Notes under the pieces: generated by a model
What the model was told of the DNA's origin: nothing
Database searches by the model: none
What the model saw: only the letters and a program-made list of their open reading frames with translations
DNA from: Phytophthora sp. 'mugwort'
Taxonomy: Eukaryota; Oomycota; Peronosporomycetes; Peronosporales; Peronosporaceae
Length of the DNA: 64,000 nucleotides
Reading direction: 5' to 3'
Assembly (NCBI GenBank): GCA_033558025.1
Contig: JAUCEF010000009.1
Coordinates: 3,224,001-3,288,000, forward strand
Position numbers and translations under genes: made by a program
Shown here: positions 42,669 to 53,825 of the stretch, in pieces
Layout: each line of letters starts with the position of its first letter
Numbering within the stretch: the first letter of the stretch is position 1

Positions 42669-44303
42669 ATGTCGCCTAAGCCACGCAGACTGCCGAAAGG
42701 AAGACCACGCCTTCCTGGTGGCCACGGCCGCCAACTCCACAAAGGCAAAGTCACAGCCTACACGGCCCGGCATAAGCTGAAAGTGCTGCAGTGTTTGGAT
42801 AAGTACGACTACATTGCGCTAACAATCTCAACCTTCTACCCTACGCTGCCTGCGCCAAGTACAACCGCCGACTCTTCTTCTCTCCTGGCGCCGCAAGCTG
42901 GACAAGATCGTGGCTGACTGTGTTGCACCCGGCCGAGACAGCAAGAAAAAAGCGCGGCCGCGTGGTGCAGCCGCCGTGTTGCCTCCCCACCTGGAGCAAA
43001 ACCTTGTGCGTTGGGTTAACGATCTACGTGATGAGGGTGTACCTGTCACCCCTATGATGCTGCGAATCCAAGCGTTGGCCGAGGCGGACGCTGCCGGCAT
43101 CAACCATTTGAAAGCGTCTTGGTGCTGGCAGCGTCTGTTTAAGGCGCGGCACTGCTTAGCTTTGCAGGCGAAGACTCGGCAGGGGCAAATTCGCCCACCC
43201 GAACTTACCGAAATTGCGAAGTAGTTTGCCAAGGAAGTCCAAGAGAAGGCCAAGTCTCTTGGTGTCACAGCGATCTACAATGCAGACCAAACCGCTAAGT
43301 GGAAACTCTCGCTGATATTGATTCTATTATCACTACAGTGCGCGTGTGCATCTATGAATTCACTAGCTGTCAACTTCGAATATATCCCAAAGCACACGCT
43401 AGCCAAGAGAGGTAGTAAGACTGTTTGGGTGAAATGTGCAGGAAAATCAAAAGAGCGGGCTACGGTGATGCTGCTGGGTAATTCAGACGGGTTGAAGCTT
43501 CCTCTGTTCGTCATCTTCAAGGTGCGACCTCTCGAAGATACTGATCGCCAAGAGCAAAAAACAATCGCCTCCGCCATGGCTTTGGCATTCAAAATGGGAA
43601 GTCTATTCCCAAAGTTCAAACGGTGGGCGGCATGCAAGCCTACGGAAATGGAAAAGGTAAATCAAGTCGACGAAAATGAAGCTGATATCAAAGATAACTA
43701 ACGTATTGTGGTACTGTTGCAATGTAGGCTGGTAAAACGGGGAATTGACTGTGGAATTTCTGCTTTTTATTTCGGCAATCGCTGTGAGCCTGATAAACCT
43801 GTGCTGCTGTTACTAGACGGCTTCTCAGGCCACTGGACTGACGAAATCGTCGAGTAAGCAAAAGCTATTAAGGTGACCTTAATGAAGATACCACCGAACG
43901 CAACCTCCGTGTCATAGCCAGCGGACGCCACGTGGAATGGCCACGTCAAAAAGAGGTTTCGGAATGCATGGATTAAAGACTTGTATTTCCAATTGGCAGC
44001 CCGAGTGCCTGGGTAGCCTTTCAAGCTGCAGCCGCCGAGCCGAGCTTCATTGCGTGGCTGGATTCACTCCGCCTGGCATAACGTGCTGCCGTCAACCATT
44101 CGTCAGGCTTCTTGCACTGCGGCATAGTTGAACGCGATGAACCTGGTGACTTCCCGGAAGAAAGCGTGACATTGGTGCATGCGGACGAAGCCATTTGCGA
44201 CGCTATGCTCCACTCGAATATGATCGATCATACCCAAGCTGAGTTCGGCCTTGAAGAGGACTTTGACAAGCTCTTTCGCTCCACGACAGTAATAGATCAA
44301 TAA
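42669..44303 (+). pseudogene. pogo/Tigger-type DDE transposase, broken
   Basis: N-terminal helix-turn-helix region (TARHKLKVLQCLDKYD), a CENP-B-type second DNA-binding part at 42,970-43,220 (HLEQNLVRWVNDLRDEGVPV), then DDE-type motifs: YNADQTAKW (first Asp, about 43,280), VLLLLDGFSGHW (second Asp, about 43,810-43,845) and PADATWNGHVKKRF (third acidic site, about 43,918). IPPNATSVS with a stop before Pro is the usual P-P-N-x-T box. The reading frame ends at 44,303. At least two in-frame stops (43,222; 43,856) and several frameshifts inactivate it. Such transposases usually cause TA duplications; the terminal repeats were not identified. Confidence 0.75.
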
Positions 44304-44799
44304 AGTTCGCATTGCACTTGTTCGCATTCAACACGATGCCTTTGGTTTCTTGCAGACGTGAGCCTGCATATTCCGGTAGCCGGGGCATATCAAAAACTGG
44401 TCTCTACACTGCAGATCAGGTGTGTGCCATAACTAAGGCTATTCGGTAGCACGTTCGGGATGTTGAAATGTGACATAAACTATGTTAAGCACAACACCAG
44501 CCACTGCATAATCGTATCCATCATTACACAAAATACTAATCATTGCGTACTTTCACCGATGCATTACTGTACCAGCACTCGCGTGGGACAAAGCATCACA
44601 GTCAAACACCATCGCTCACAAATGCCGATTGCGTAGTCTCATGATTTTTGAACCAACCATCTGCACCGAAAGTCGGCATATCAGCCAATCGTTTTCGTCA
44701 AGAGTGTAATTTTGCTTCCTCGAGTCACTTGAGATTCGCCTAGCATACGCTCGAGTTCCCTTCTCCAGCCCGCTGTTCACTCTGTCACCTTCACCACCA
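44304..44799. other. Spacer between two transposon remnants
   Basis: No ORF or repeat recognised; it may contain the 3' end of the pogo element. Confidence 0.4.
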
Positions 44800-45776
44800 T
44801 GCCCGCTCCGACGCCTAAGCTGCCGTGGACGTATTTGGTCCGCACATACCCTGCTGTGGACGCCGACATGCTGGTCGAGGCAATGAAGTCCTCCAAAATA
44901 ACAAAAAGTCAGTAGCAAGCGCGCAACGTTGCCATGCCGCACAAGATGCGTGTGCGAAAGCGCCGCTATCGGAAAAGCCTGCAAGGAAGCAGTGTCCGGG
45001 GGGTCGTGTGGCTGGCGGTGCAAGACTCAAATGCCAAGAGCTTATTCTGATTACAGTTGCTGAGTTGGGTCGCATTTGACTCCACGACGTGGTACTGAAC
45101 CCGCCAAACTGACGGGCGCGATGAAGGCATTCGCCACAGACCTCGCTGCTCAAGGTCTGACGCCCTCTCGAATTCGCAACTGCTTGATGACTCGCTTTGC
45201 TCGACCAGGAACCAGGAAAGCCTCCCACCTCTCCAGGTCGTCCAGAGCTTCGTGGACTACTTCCCCGATCTCGTTTTCGAAGTAACGACCTCATTGATGA
45301 AGCCAAATCAGATATCTGGGAGGCTGGGTTTTCGGGCCAGGAAGCGGATGATGCACTTTTCACCTCTTCGTGGCGCCTGACCGCGAACGGAAAGTCCTGA
45401 GTCGGGCGCGGTACTGATGCGGTTTTTTTTCTGGTTGGCATCACTACGAAAAACCTCTTGCGGAACGCTGCGCGAGACCCAACGTCGTTCGTAATGCAGA
45501 TGGATGCCATGTTCGAGTTTTCCCAGGCATAATACCCGGTGTTCGCCGACGGCTCAGATGAGCTTCAACACGGTTCAAATGGAACGGAAGGAAATGCCAC
45601 CAGGAGGCTGGGCTGTCGATGCGAAGACTGGCCGTTGTCCTTGCTTGTTTAACGCAAAGCATGCAGCCTGTATGCATTCGTTGCTAGTGATGCGCGGAAG
45701 AAGCCGTGAAGGCGAGCGTGACCAGGGTGTGGGCAAACCTATGAACAGCAGGCGCGCCCTGGACAAGGAGCACTGA
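44800..45776 (+). pseudogene. Mutator-like (MULE) transposase, internally deleted
   Basis: Begins MPAPTPKLPWTYLVRTYP at 44,800, a typical N-terminus of oomycete MULE proteins. Then GAMKAFATDLAAQGLTPSRI and FVDYFPDLVF follow, and the start of the catalytic region TTKNLLRNAARDPTSFVMQM (about 45,447). Right after this the frame passes to a SWIM zinc finger, CPCLFNAKHAACMHSLL (45,638-45,685; C-x-C...C-x-H). The bulk of the DDE catalytic domain between them is missing, so the copy is an internal-deletion derivative with further frameshifts (for example the stop near 44,914). Confidence 0.65.
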
Positions 45777-45889
45777 AAGTAATAAGTAGCATGAACAATG
45801 TACACCTGGAAGTTGATCATGATTAGATCTTACCGGTTTCTGCGCATTGCACTTTCATACGGGTCGGCACTTTCTTGCGCGGCTGTGGC

Positions 45890-46080
45890 GACCGCCATCG
45901 TCATGCGGGGCGTCATCTTCACGCGGGGAGCCATCACCGTGCTGGTCGCCGTCTCCATGTGCGGCGCCGTCGCCGTGCCGGTCGCCATCATCGTGCAGCG
46001 CGCCATGTTTGTGCAGGGCGGCATGGTCGTGCGTGACGTCGTCGTTATGCGGGGGATCCTTCCTCTGGCTGGGGCCGCCG
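45890..46080. repeat. Low-complexity GC-rich repeat block
   Basis: Imperfect short repeats built on GTCGCCGTC/GCGGGGCGTCATC. Minus-strand translation gives runs of His-Asp-Gly (HGDGDQHGDG), plus-strand translation Val/Ala-rich runs. Probably unstable repeat DNA. Confidence 0.5.
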
Positions 46081-47014
46081 TCGGGAGGAGCGCTACCATC
46101 GTGCAGGCCACTGTGCGTAACTTCCATCTCTCGGGGCGCTGCGGTGCTCTCAGCGGAGGGAAACCAGCATACGGGGAGGGGCCAAGAAGTTTGATTATGA
46201 GGTGTCAGCGGTGTGGCAGCCAATACTAAGTGAAACTGGTGTGGTGCAATGCCTGCGTGCCAACGCCGGTGGCCTACCCCGGCTCTCTCCGCGTGCAATG
46301 ACTGCCAGTGGCCCACCCCGGCTCTCTCCACGGGTGCTATTATACATTGACGGGTGCTACATGCCTCTTTCGTTCGTGTTTTTCATATTTTGTCGTCAAA
46401 CACAAGCTGTGTACAGATTATGTGCACAGCTTTCCGCAAAACCACGTTGGCACCCAGACGCAGCAATTGCGATCACTTATTGTTTGTATATTTTCAAAAC
46501 TTTGCGATACAGGATTCTCTAGGTTGGAGCAACTTTTTAGCGATTAGGTTAAGCTTATTGAGTGTGGCGAACACTACATTTTAACACTTATGTATAAGAG
46601 GTCGACTTTGGGTTAGGGTAAAAAGCAGCGGATTTGTCAACAAATCGGGCTATTGTTGCCCCAGTGACGTCCGGTAACGGACGCCACCAGAAAAACCTTA
46701 GGTTCATTATTAAATTTCCCGGCCGGTAGATTCTTCACCGATGCAACTCCACCAAGTAACCCAAGCAATTGCTAATCGTACGTATATTCTAGCCAATTAA
46801 ATCTATGTAACCTAGCTTGCAGTCATCCAGATGACACTGAATGATTCGACTCCACTGCGTCAACATCGATCTGGACATGTTCTCTAACTTTCGTGAGCTA
46901 TCGCAGTACGAACCACCATGCACGTTCATATAACAAAAAAGTTACATGTTTATTTTGTTGCACTCTGGCTCAAATTGACAAGTGTGTATCACCAATTGTA
47001 GAACGTTAGAAGTA

Positions 47015-47215
47015 CGTCAACTGTTGAAGACACGAATAATTTGTATACCCATATAAATAAGAGGCTAATCGTCAACTGTGGAAGACACTTAAAATTGGTA
47101 TACCTACGATGTTATGGTCTAATCGTCAACTGTGGAAGACATGCATTTTTAGTATACTATACGATGTTATAGTATAAACGTCAAGTGTGGAATACATGTT
47201 AAGTTCTTGTCATTT
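47015..47215 (+). repeat. 55-bp tandem repeat, four copies
   Basis: The core CGTCAACTGTGGAAGACA (with small changes) begins at 47,015, 47,070, 47,124 and 47,179, a period of 54-55 bp. The spacers also agree, with TAGTATAC/TGGTATAC and ACGATGTTAT. The last copy is the most changed. Origin unknown. Confidence 0.75.
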
Positions 47216-47712
47216 TTAGGACACTGTCCGTAAATGCAGATATCTACGTTATGTTTGCACATTATTTTGCGCACGTTGTGCCCTGATCACGGTACAAATC
47301 TTGTTTACGGTTAGCTTTCCGTTAATATTACGCTGAAGCTATTTCAACTTGTCCAAGCCGTCGTTGAAATTGCTGCGAACGTATTCAGCAATGAGCTTCA
47401 TCTCCGATAGACGCGACTTGAAAACTTTTACCTCGTAGGGAAGCATGTCGACACATGCTCTGTATGGTGACGTGAGAGGTCACTATCGTAGTACTGGTCA
47501 AGTAGTCTGCCAGGATTTGGCTTCAGGAAACTATTTATGTCAACGTGGTCTCAGGGGAAGGATTCGGAGATGTTAGCTTTACCTCTGGATGTTGACAGGC
47601 AGCGCTGGTATTACCCACCGAATCCTTCAGTGCTTCTTGAAGTAGCTCTTTTAAGGAATCCTTTGTCACCAATTGTGGGTTTGATGCTGCTTATGAACGC
47701 GCATCAGTGACT

Positions 47713-49653
47713 TCAACGGATAGCTTGGTTGGAGATAACTGCTATGGCGAGGTTCATGCGTTCGGGAAGAGTCAATAAACATTCTTTCGTTTGGTTGATG
47801 ACGTCGGGCGCAAGTGAGCCGCCCAGTTGGCTCTCTTCACGATCAAGTACATCGTTCAACAGATAGCGTAAAACAGTATCATGTTGCTCCTTTTGAGCCC
47901 AACCTGCCCACCACTTCACATTTTCAGAGACCAGCGACGTTTGTCCGGCGCAAACATCGATACTGTAGGCTTCGATCCAACGTTGTAGGGCCTCTGTAGA
48001 TTGTTCATCTTTGGGAAAAAAGTGAAGCTTGTAAGTTCGACTACTTCGGGGATTATGATCAGTGTGGTGTAGTAAACGCCAGACAGAGTGATTCACCTAT
48101 CGCACTTAAGCAGCGACCACGGTACTCCCGCTGAGTACGAAGTCAGCTAGCAACTCGACTACTCGACTGGATGAACTCAGCCGGTCGATGAGTTTGGGTA
48201 GTTACATTGAGGTCTTCGAGAAGGGTAGGTTGAGTGCCGACCACACTTCATTTAACTTGATATTTGTATAGGAACATAGTTAGCAATAGGAGGAGCCCCT
48301 TGGGCTACCGGGAGATAAATATTAGCAGAATAACTCTTTCCAAGTCCAAGACATGTGTACACTGTCCGGTAAGTCCCTGCACGGGTTGAGTTATGGTCAT
48401 CGTTGACACCCGAGAGGCATAGCTTGTAGGGTGTTGACAAGCAGCGCCACGAGAATTAGGTCGGCTCGGGAAGGGGCGTGTCTCGCCAAGCGCGAAGGAA
48501 CAAATCCTGCCGAACTCGGCGAGCCGGTACGCCGTACAGCCTGGGTACCGTAACACTTCTAGCCAAGAAGCCTTTGCTCTCGGCGACCCGGCAACGCGCT
48601 AACGCGGGATATCTAAACCAGACACAGTCAGCTCAGCTGACCTCTGTGTATTGACTGGCTTGGGGCATTTGGTATCGGCGGAAGCGAGGCACCTCTTACC
48701 GGAAGGGCCGAACCGCTAAGGTCAACCCAGCGCAGGCCAACAAGGGCCGACTAGCTCGGCTACTGTTGTGTTTCTTGCTAGTATCCACATCTGACGAATT
48801 GGCGTGTGCTGCAATACCACATCAGTCTTGCGATCACGAATTGTTAAGCATCCATAGCGCACCATGACGGAGGTATTCACCGTCGAAACACGTTTTAGTC
48901 CCAGTTGAATATCGCCCCTCTTCATCTGTAGAACCTCGTTGAGCGCCCCCCCCCCTAGAAGCATAACGATCCCACAGCCATGAACCACACTCGCATCAAT
49001 TCGTTGAAAATGGTACTGCCGTCTTCAAGATACTTGACCGTTTTTGTGAGCTTCAGTAATGACACCGGAGACGCACGCACTGGCGCACGTTCTCGCTTCT
49101 TCACCTTGTTAAGTCCTGTCATGATTTGACTAATAATGGTCGCTTTCGCAGAGTTCCTGCACACCTCAAAGGTTCCGTCGACGTTTTGTTCGGAGATCCA
49201 TCGGTCAACTGGGTGTCCGCCTTTAATCATGGAAGGCTTCGATTAACGCCACGATAGAGCTACTCGGACCTTTTCGGCGTCCCATTGTGTCTTGTTCGTC
49301 GGCCTGAGCTTGTGGGTATAAGCCGCAAGCACGCTCGGGAGTTCTCGAAATCGATGTAGGAGAGGATTTTAGTACCCTTCTTACTCTCAAGTGTTCGCAA
49401 ACTACCGCAAGCTTCCATTGTAATCACTGCGGGTACTGGTCTCCAGACGTTCATCCGCCAGTTGAGACGCGGCAAGTGCTTCAGAGTTCAATGGATGATC
49501 TTCTGGTAGTTCCATATCCTGGGTTATAAGTAGGTACGAGCTTATCAGATCTGGAGTAATAGGCACAACTACAATAGGCGTGTTTGGCGCACAGGAGGGA
49601 TTGTTTCTTCCGTCGATCGTTCTGGAATGAGAACTAGCCTCCAGTGTATGCAT
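47713..49653 (-). pseudogene. Tyrosine-recombinase-like gene, frameshifted and split by an LTR
   Basis: Read on the minus strand. The N-terminal part (49,653-49,402) has ERLETSTRSDYNGSLR. The middle (49,230-48,955) has KKRERAPVRASPVSLLKLTK and EDGSTIFNELMRVWFMAVGS, then ALNEVLQMKRGDIQLGLKRV and VRYGCLTIRDRKTD up to 48,822. The C-terminal part (48,058-47,713) continues with HNPRSSRTYKLHF and SENVKWWAGWAQKEQHDTVL. The order is that of a large oomycete family of tyrosine-recombinase-like (DIRS/Crypton-type) proteins, in which the K-T-D-H/P and KWWAGW blocks are adjacent. The catalytic set could not be verified. Frameshifts near 49,400, near 49,250 and in a G-run at about 48,949 precede or accompany the LTR insertion. 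No function remains. Confidence 0.55.
48063..48821 (-). repeat. Solo LTR (family B) inserted in the recombinase gene
   Basis: 759 bp, minus orientation, starting TGTGGT and ending ACCACA. Homologous to the LTR at 9,192-10,249. Flanked by a 4-bp target duplication TCAG at 48,059-48,062 and 48,822-48,825. Removing the LTR and one duplication rejoins the codons KTD and HNP in frame, showing that the insertion is precise and that nothing else was lost. Confidence 0.85.
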
Positions 49654-51353
49654 TTAACCATAATAACTCAAATTTTTAATATTATCGAAGAAGAAGCCAT
49701 TTTCTTTTCGCTCCGTGAAGCCCATTATCAAGCACCTACAGCGCGCGACGGGCCACCTCCCAACAACATGCAATATCCCACCAGTACAACCTCTCGAAAG
49801 GTCTTGTCGTCGTCTCCAATGTAATGGAGGCGACGTGTGACGGCTGGTGCATGGAGGAGGGGCTTATTGACAAGACTACGCCCTGCTTAAGCTCGAGGCT
49901 GCAATGTAGACATAGTGCGAACGCTACCGTCTTACCCCCGCACACTGCGCCTAGGCGTTCTGTTCGAATACTCGAGTTTCAAAACCTTTACGAGATATAT
50001 TCGAATTTAGTGCTCGGCGAAATATAACGCGGGCACTACTCAGCATAAGTGGCTTGGCTGCAGAGGTCGAGCCACACCTTCACCATGCAATGGTCCAAAG
50101 CGGGCTGCCCCGCTGCTATAGTTATCATTCTCAACCCTGCAGCGATCAGCTGAGAGTCAGATAAGCCAATTTTTTGGATCCGTCTTGGCAACCTTCAAGC
50201 ATTGTATATAATTCGCGCTCTATTGAAAGTTTGATCTAAGTATGAGAGTGACTCGTGTACCCATCTGAGAAAGAGGGGGTGAAATGCACATAAAACTGCC
50301 AACGGAGGAGAGCGGTTGGGAGCGCGCGTAGCCACAGCAAACCTGCGCGGTATTTGTGGAGGCGGGCGTAGCGCCAAGCTTTCCAGTGAGCTGAGCACTG
50401 TATCGGCCAAACTTAGAGTTTTAGGAGCGCAGCGATTGCGTTTGCGAATCAAAGCCTAAGACGCGATGACATCGGTCTTTGGGAGGGTTAGGGTAAAGGG
50501 AGATGGGAGACCTTCAATACAAAACTACAGTGTAAACCAACAATATGACTAGATGAGCACAACAACACGTGCCTTTGAGTATTAGAATTTGTAGCATAGC
50601 GCCTAGGCTCAGAATGCCGCAAACACTGCGAGCAGGGCAGCCGAAAAATAAATGGCTCCTTTTATTATTGCCATAATATTTCCAATGAATTTATGGAGGA
50701 TGGATGGAGGAAATCAATAACATTATTTATTGGGGGTGCCTGTTCACACTCAATTTCCTTCGTTCCTCTACACCCAATCGATCTTGCCTTACTACACGCT
50801 TATGCGTGACCTACTATCAATTTGTATGTGCTTCTGTGTTTGACCTCGAGTTGCGCAAACTTCGGGAATGGATGCGTATGTGTACTGAACAGCAAGAGCC
50901 AGACTGACGCGCGCCGAGAAAGCGGCGTTGCGACCGTTTGAAGTCTCGCCCGTCGTGCTGCCATTCCCACGATAGAGAGAGAAGGTGGTGTCGTACGCAC
51001 GGAGTCGCTCTTCAGCGGTTGCAGAAAAAGCGCCACTTGAGACGACAGCGGCCAAGTTTCGCATTATTGGTTCCATCCCCCGATAAGCAACATCTATCTT
51101 CGAGCGCTATTTCAGCGTGGCAAGAACGACGTTTGCTCAATCTCGTCATTCGCGCCAGCCTACCACGCTGATAATGCTGCATTTTATGGAAGAACGAGAC
51201 GTACTGGAGCGTGCACACTGTCGCTGCTCTCAAATAAGGAAGCGCTGCTAGCAGTGAGTTTGGTATGCGAGGTTATGCCATTATTTACTGATCACTTTGT
51301 CAGCTCCAGTCTCATTATTTATGCTGCATCGGAGGATAAGCTAAAGAGGCCTC
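49654..51353. other. Intergenic, no gene recognised
   Basis: Short open stretches only, in several frames. No repeat partner was seen inside the window. The motif GGGTTAGGGTAAA at about 50,485 occurs singly. Confidence 0.45.
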
Positions 51354-51889
51354 TCTCAGTCTTGTAACTAATGCTCCCCCGTCTTCACTGAGTGAAAACC
51401 CGGAAGCAGCCCGTTTCTTACGGCTGACTTCTGAGGCTGCTGCTGCCTTCGCAGCGTTGACGCGGGCAGAGGCCTCAGCGAGCGTCAAATTCTTGATCGG
51501 AAAACGAAGTTTCTCAGTGTCCTCCTTGGTGAACGAAGCCTCCCCTGACGTTTGAGCGTCTTCGGCTTATCGCCATCGTCGCCATGGTGGCTAGACAACG
51601 GGGTACGAGATCCAAGCAAATCGGACTGACTTGGGTCGCCATCAGACCCTTTGACGAGCGGAATCTCGTTGTCACCTCAGGATATGGGAGAGTCCTCACT
51701 ATAGCTCACGAGGAGCTCTGGATCCTCCGCAGGCAGCTCGGGCGCCGTAGGTGTCATCTTGGATGCCACCTTGGTGGATCCCTTCGAAGCAGAGTCTTTG
51801 CCAGACGGCTTAGAGCTCTTAAACTGCTGCTTGGAAGCAACAAGCTTAGCAAGCGCTTGGGCACTGCTGCTAGACCAAGTCCTGGTCAT
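51354..51889 (-). pseudogene. aORF N-terminal fragment of gypsy-1-like element
   Basis: Starts at 51,889 with MTRTWSSSSAQALAKLVASK and stays open to 51,677 (71 codons). Further frames continue the homology with the plus-strand block at 239-790, including FTKEDTEKLRFPIKNLTL and EVSRKKRAASGFS. The best-preserved stretch of the aORF in the window: Ser/Lys-rich followed by an acidic region. It is truncated on its C-terminal side. Confidence 0.55.
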
Positions 51890-52050
51890 GCTTGAGGCCG
51901 ATGTGGAGGCCGAGAAGAATAGAGCCGTGGAAGTGCTCGGGGTTCAAACGGAAGTGAGCCAGCTGGGTAACTAACCGCAACGAAGTCGCTGTCTTTCGGC
52001 TTGGAGAGTGAAAGGTGGCGACTTCCTTTCACTCCTGGATGGTCGGTAAA

Positions 52051-52061
52051 TTTGGGGAGGA
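52051..52061 (+). other. Polypurine tract of the gypsy fragment
   Basis: TTTGGGGAGGA directly precedes the LTR start TGTAACGGGG at 52,062; same arrangement as at the left edge of the window (49-60, other strand). Confidence 0.65.
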
Positions 52062-52172
52062 TGTAACGGGGTGTACCCAAGTACCACTAGTGATGTAGCC
52101 AACATCACTAAGAATGACGTCACGGACGGATACCACATATATGGTACGAGGACCTCATAACCACCCAATAGG
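52062..52172 (+). repeat. Partial LTR of the gypsy fragment
   Basis: TGTAACGGGGTGTACCCAAG start, with conserved ATGACGTCACGGA and CACCCAATAGG blocks shared with the LTR at 8,439-8,683. The remainder of the LTR is missing or diverged beyond recognition. Confidence 0.65.
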
Positions 52173-52334
52173 TTGCAAAAATTTCGTCAAGAAGTATCGT
52201 AGTGCAGGTTGTGTTTTCAACTACCGATTTTCTATTTAAAAAAATGTGTAGTTTTCTCCCAATTGCAATTCAAAACTGGCAAAAGCATCATCTTATATTT
52301 GGATGGGAGGGAACCTCTAGAGTTTCGAATATAC

Positions 52335-53306
52335 TTATAGGCACGTGGCACCGAATGCCGGCTCGAGCTGCGTGTCGATAATCTTGTTCATTAGCGACAG
52401 CAAGAGCTTTCGCGAGACGTCGAGGAAGACGCGATAGTAGTCGCCCTTCTTGTTTAGCTCGTTGGCAGAGAAGTCGAGCAGACCGTTGATTATTTGTGTG
52501 ATGAACTTGCCCGAGTTATGGAAGACAAAGTCGATGTTCGTGATCAGGTCCCAGCCCAGCGTGAGTGTGTTAATCTTGGCGTCCTTGAAATTCTTGTAGA
52601 TGGCCTTGGTTACGCTCGTGAGGTCGCCACTCAGCGCTCCCGTCATGATGCTGGTCATCGTCAGGTTCTGGCACACGGACGTTGGGACGCCCGACGCGCA
52701 TTCGAACAGGTTGGCCTCCAGATTGGTCACGATCTGGGGCTTGCTCACCGCGAGCGCCACATCTACCGTGATGATCTGTGGCTGGCACTTAATTGGGTGC
52801 AGCAGGTCAACCCAGCAGATCTGGTACCATTTGTGGTTGGGCTGTGCGACCTCGATCGAGAACGTGCCCTGGAGCGCGATCGTGCCCGTGAAGTCCGTGC
52901 CCAGATCCAGCGAGTTGACGCCCGTGACGTTCACCGGCATGGGGGAAATCGTCGTGATTCCCGAAACGTTCAGCCAGTTGATCGTGGGCGTCGTCTTGAA
53001 CGTGTAGCCGAGGAACGAGATATTCTGCGTGGCCAGTATCTGGTTTTGGATGAACAGCGGGTCGCTAACGTACCGCTTGAGCAGCGAGGGCGACACCTTA
53101 ATTATGTTCACCAGGTTCTTCAGGGCGGTAAAGTCTGCTGTGGCGGTCTCGAAGTTCGCAAGTACGCACGCGTTGTTCACGGTGGGGGCTGTGATGGGGA
53201 CCACAGTCGGGATCGGGCTCACGGTGGGCACACTGCCGCTGTTTCCAGCGGAGACGGCGCCAAAAGCGGCTGCGATGGTAGCGAGAAATCCGAGAAACTT
53301 GACCAT
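52335..53306 (-). CDS. Secreted six-cysteine protein, unrecognised family (copy 1)
   Basis: 323 residues, one exon. The start is chosen at MVKFLGFLATIAAAFGAVSA, a good signal peptide; the longer in-frame start 37 codons upstream would bury it. Mature part: NACVLANFETATADFTALKN, a beta-rich middle (GTDFTGTIALQGTFSIEVAQ, HKWYQICWVDLLHP), and a helical C-terminus (FVFHNSGKFITQIINGLLDF ... LLSLMNKIIDTQL) ending in ATCL. Six cysteines are conserved with the copy at 55,739, so three disulfides are likely. Beta-rich middle with amphipathic helices and an I-N-x-x-L-D repeat faintly recall lipid-binding TULIP proteins, but this is speculation. It is probably an extracellular protein. It belongs to a local family of four copies. 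Confidence 0.8.
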   Translation of the reverse strand: MVKFLGFLATIAAAFGAVSAGNSGSVPTVSPIPTVVPITAPTVNNACVLANFETATADFTALKNLVNIIKVSPSLLKRYVSDPLFIQNQILATQNISFLGYTFKTTPTINWLNVSGITTISPMPVNVTGVNSLDLGTDFTGTIALQGTFSIEVAQPNHKWYQICWVDLLHPIKCQPQIITVDVALAVSKPQIVTNLEANLFECASGVPTSVCQNLTMTSIMTGALSGDLTSVTKAIYKNFKDAKINTLTLGWDLITNIDFVFHNSGKFITQIINGLLDFSANELNKKGDYYRVFLDVSRKLLLSLMNKIIDTQLEPAFGATCL

Positions 53307-53825
53307 CTTGAGCACGTGAGAGGCGAAAAACGAACGCAGCGAAGCAGATTGAATTGTGTGGAGCCCGATGAACCAAATCACCCCACGCTGCAGCGGTACC
53401 TTCACTCGTTGCTGCACGAGTTATGGATCCGTCGACCAGATCGACCTCAGTAGATTGGCACCAAGCGACGTGTTACAGACTTACAGTACCTCAGGTATGG
53501 AGTCCGTAGTCACGTGGAATCAGGCATTTGCCTAGTCACGGCGGTCGTAACCTGTGGCTTCCGCTGAACGGTAAGCAAGCAGACGCACTGAGCCCAGTCT
53601 CTGCAGCAAGAGACTCAAGGATACATCGGCAGCAGTAATGCTGAGACTGCGGCTACCAAAATGGACAGAAAAAATCGCATTGTGTCAGGAAGCTACATGT
53701 ACCCACCCACAAATAAGATACTAGAAGTGGCAAAAGGCTGTCGTGTTGGGATTATAGCGAGTGTTACATGACGCAATGAAGTACGCAAGGCTACCAGAGT
53801 TGGTGACGCACATACCTTTTGTAAT
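53307..53825. other. Spacer between family copies 1 and 2
   Basis: Short 5' flank of copy 1; no gene or repeat recognised. Confidence 0.5.

Larger units (their letters stand above)
45777..47712. other. Repeat-rich spacer
   Basis: Low-complexity GC-rich block at 45,890-46,080, then short direct repeats at 46,260-46,330 (GGCC.ACCCCGGCTCTCTCC twice), then AT-rich DNA with a 55-bp tandem repeat at 47,015-47,215. The plus ORF 45,798-46,229 and minus ORF 45,855-46,331 both run through the low-complexity block, and neither looks like a gene. Confidence 0.5.
51354..52172 (-). mobile_element. Fragment of the antisense-ORF gypsy element
   Basis: Inverted copy of the left end of the window: aORF start, polypurine tract and the beginning of the LTR. 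On the gag-pol reading strand of that element (here plus) it keeps only the 3' end. Homology to 1-790 stops at about 51,354, and LTR homology stops near 52,172. No gag or pol is present. Confidence 0.75.

Noticed and set aside
45798..46331. Overlapping plus and minus ORFs in a low-complexity block
   Set aside because: Both frames only translate short GC-rich repeats; there is no domain, and the block lies directly behind a MULE remnant.
46613..46626. GGGTTAGGGT resembling telomere repeat (also near 50,485)
   Set aside because: Single occurrences without tandem arrangement; not evidence for a chromosome end or an old fusion.
8466..52341. Shared 15-mer GAATATACTTATAGG at 8,466 and 52,327
   Set aside because: It is in the same orientation although the two elements are inverted, and the second lies at the stop codon of a gene. 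I treat it as chance or as a weak trace of LTR sequence.
52494..53453. 319-codon plus-strand open stretch
   Set aside because: Opposite the secreted six-cysteine gene. Composition (Arg/Asp/Val runs) is that of an antisense shadow, and no signal peptide is present.
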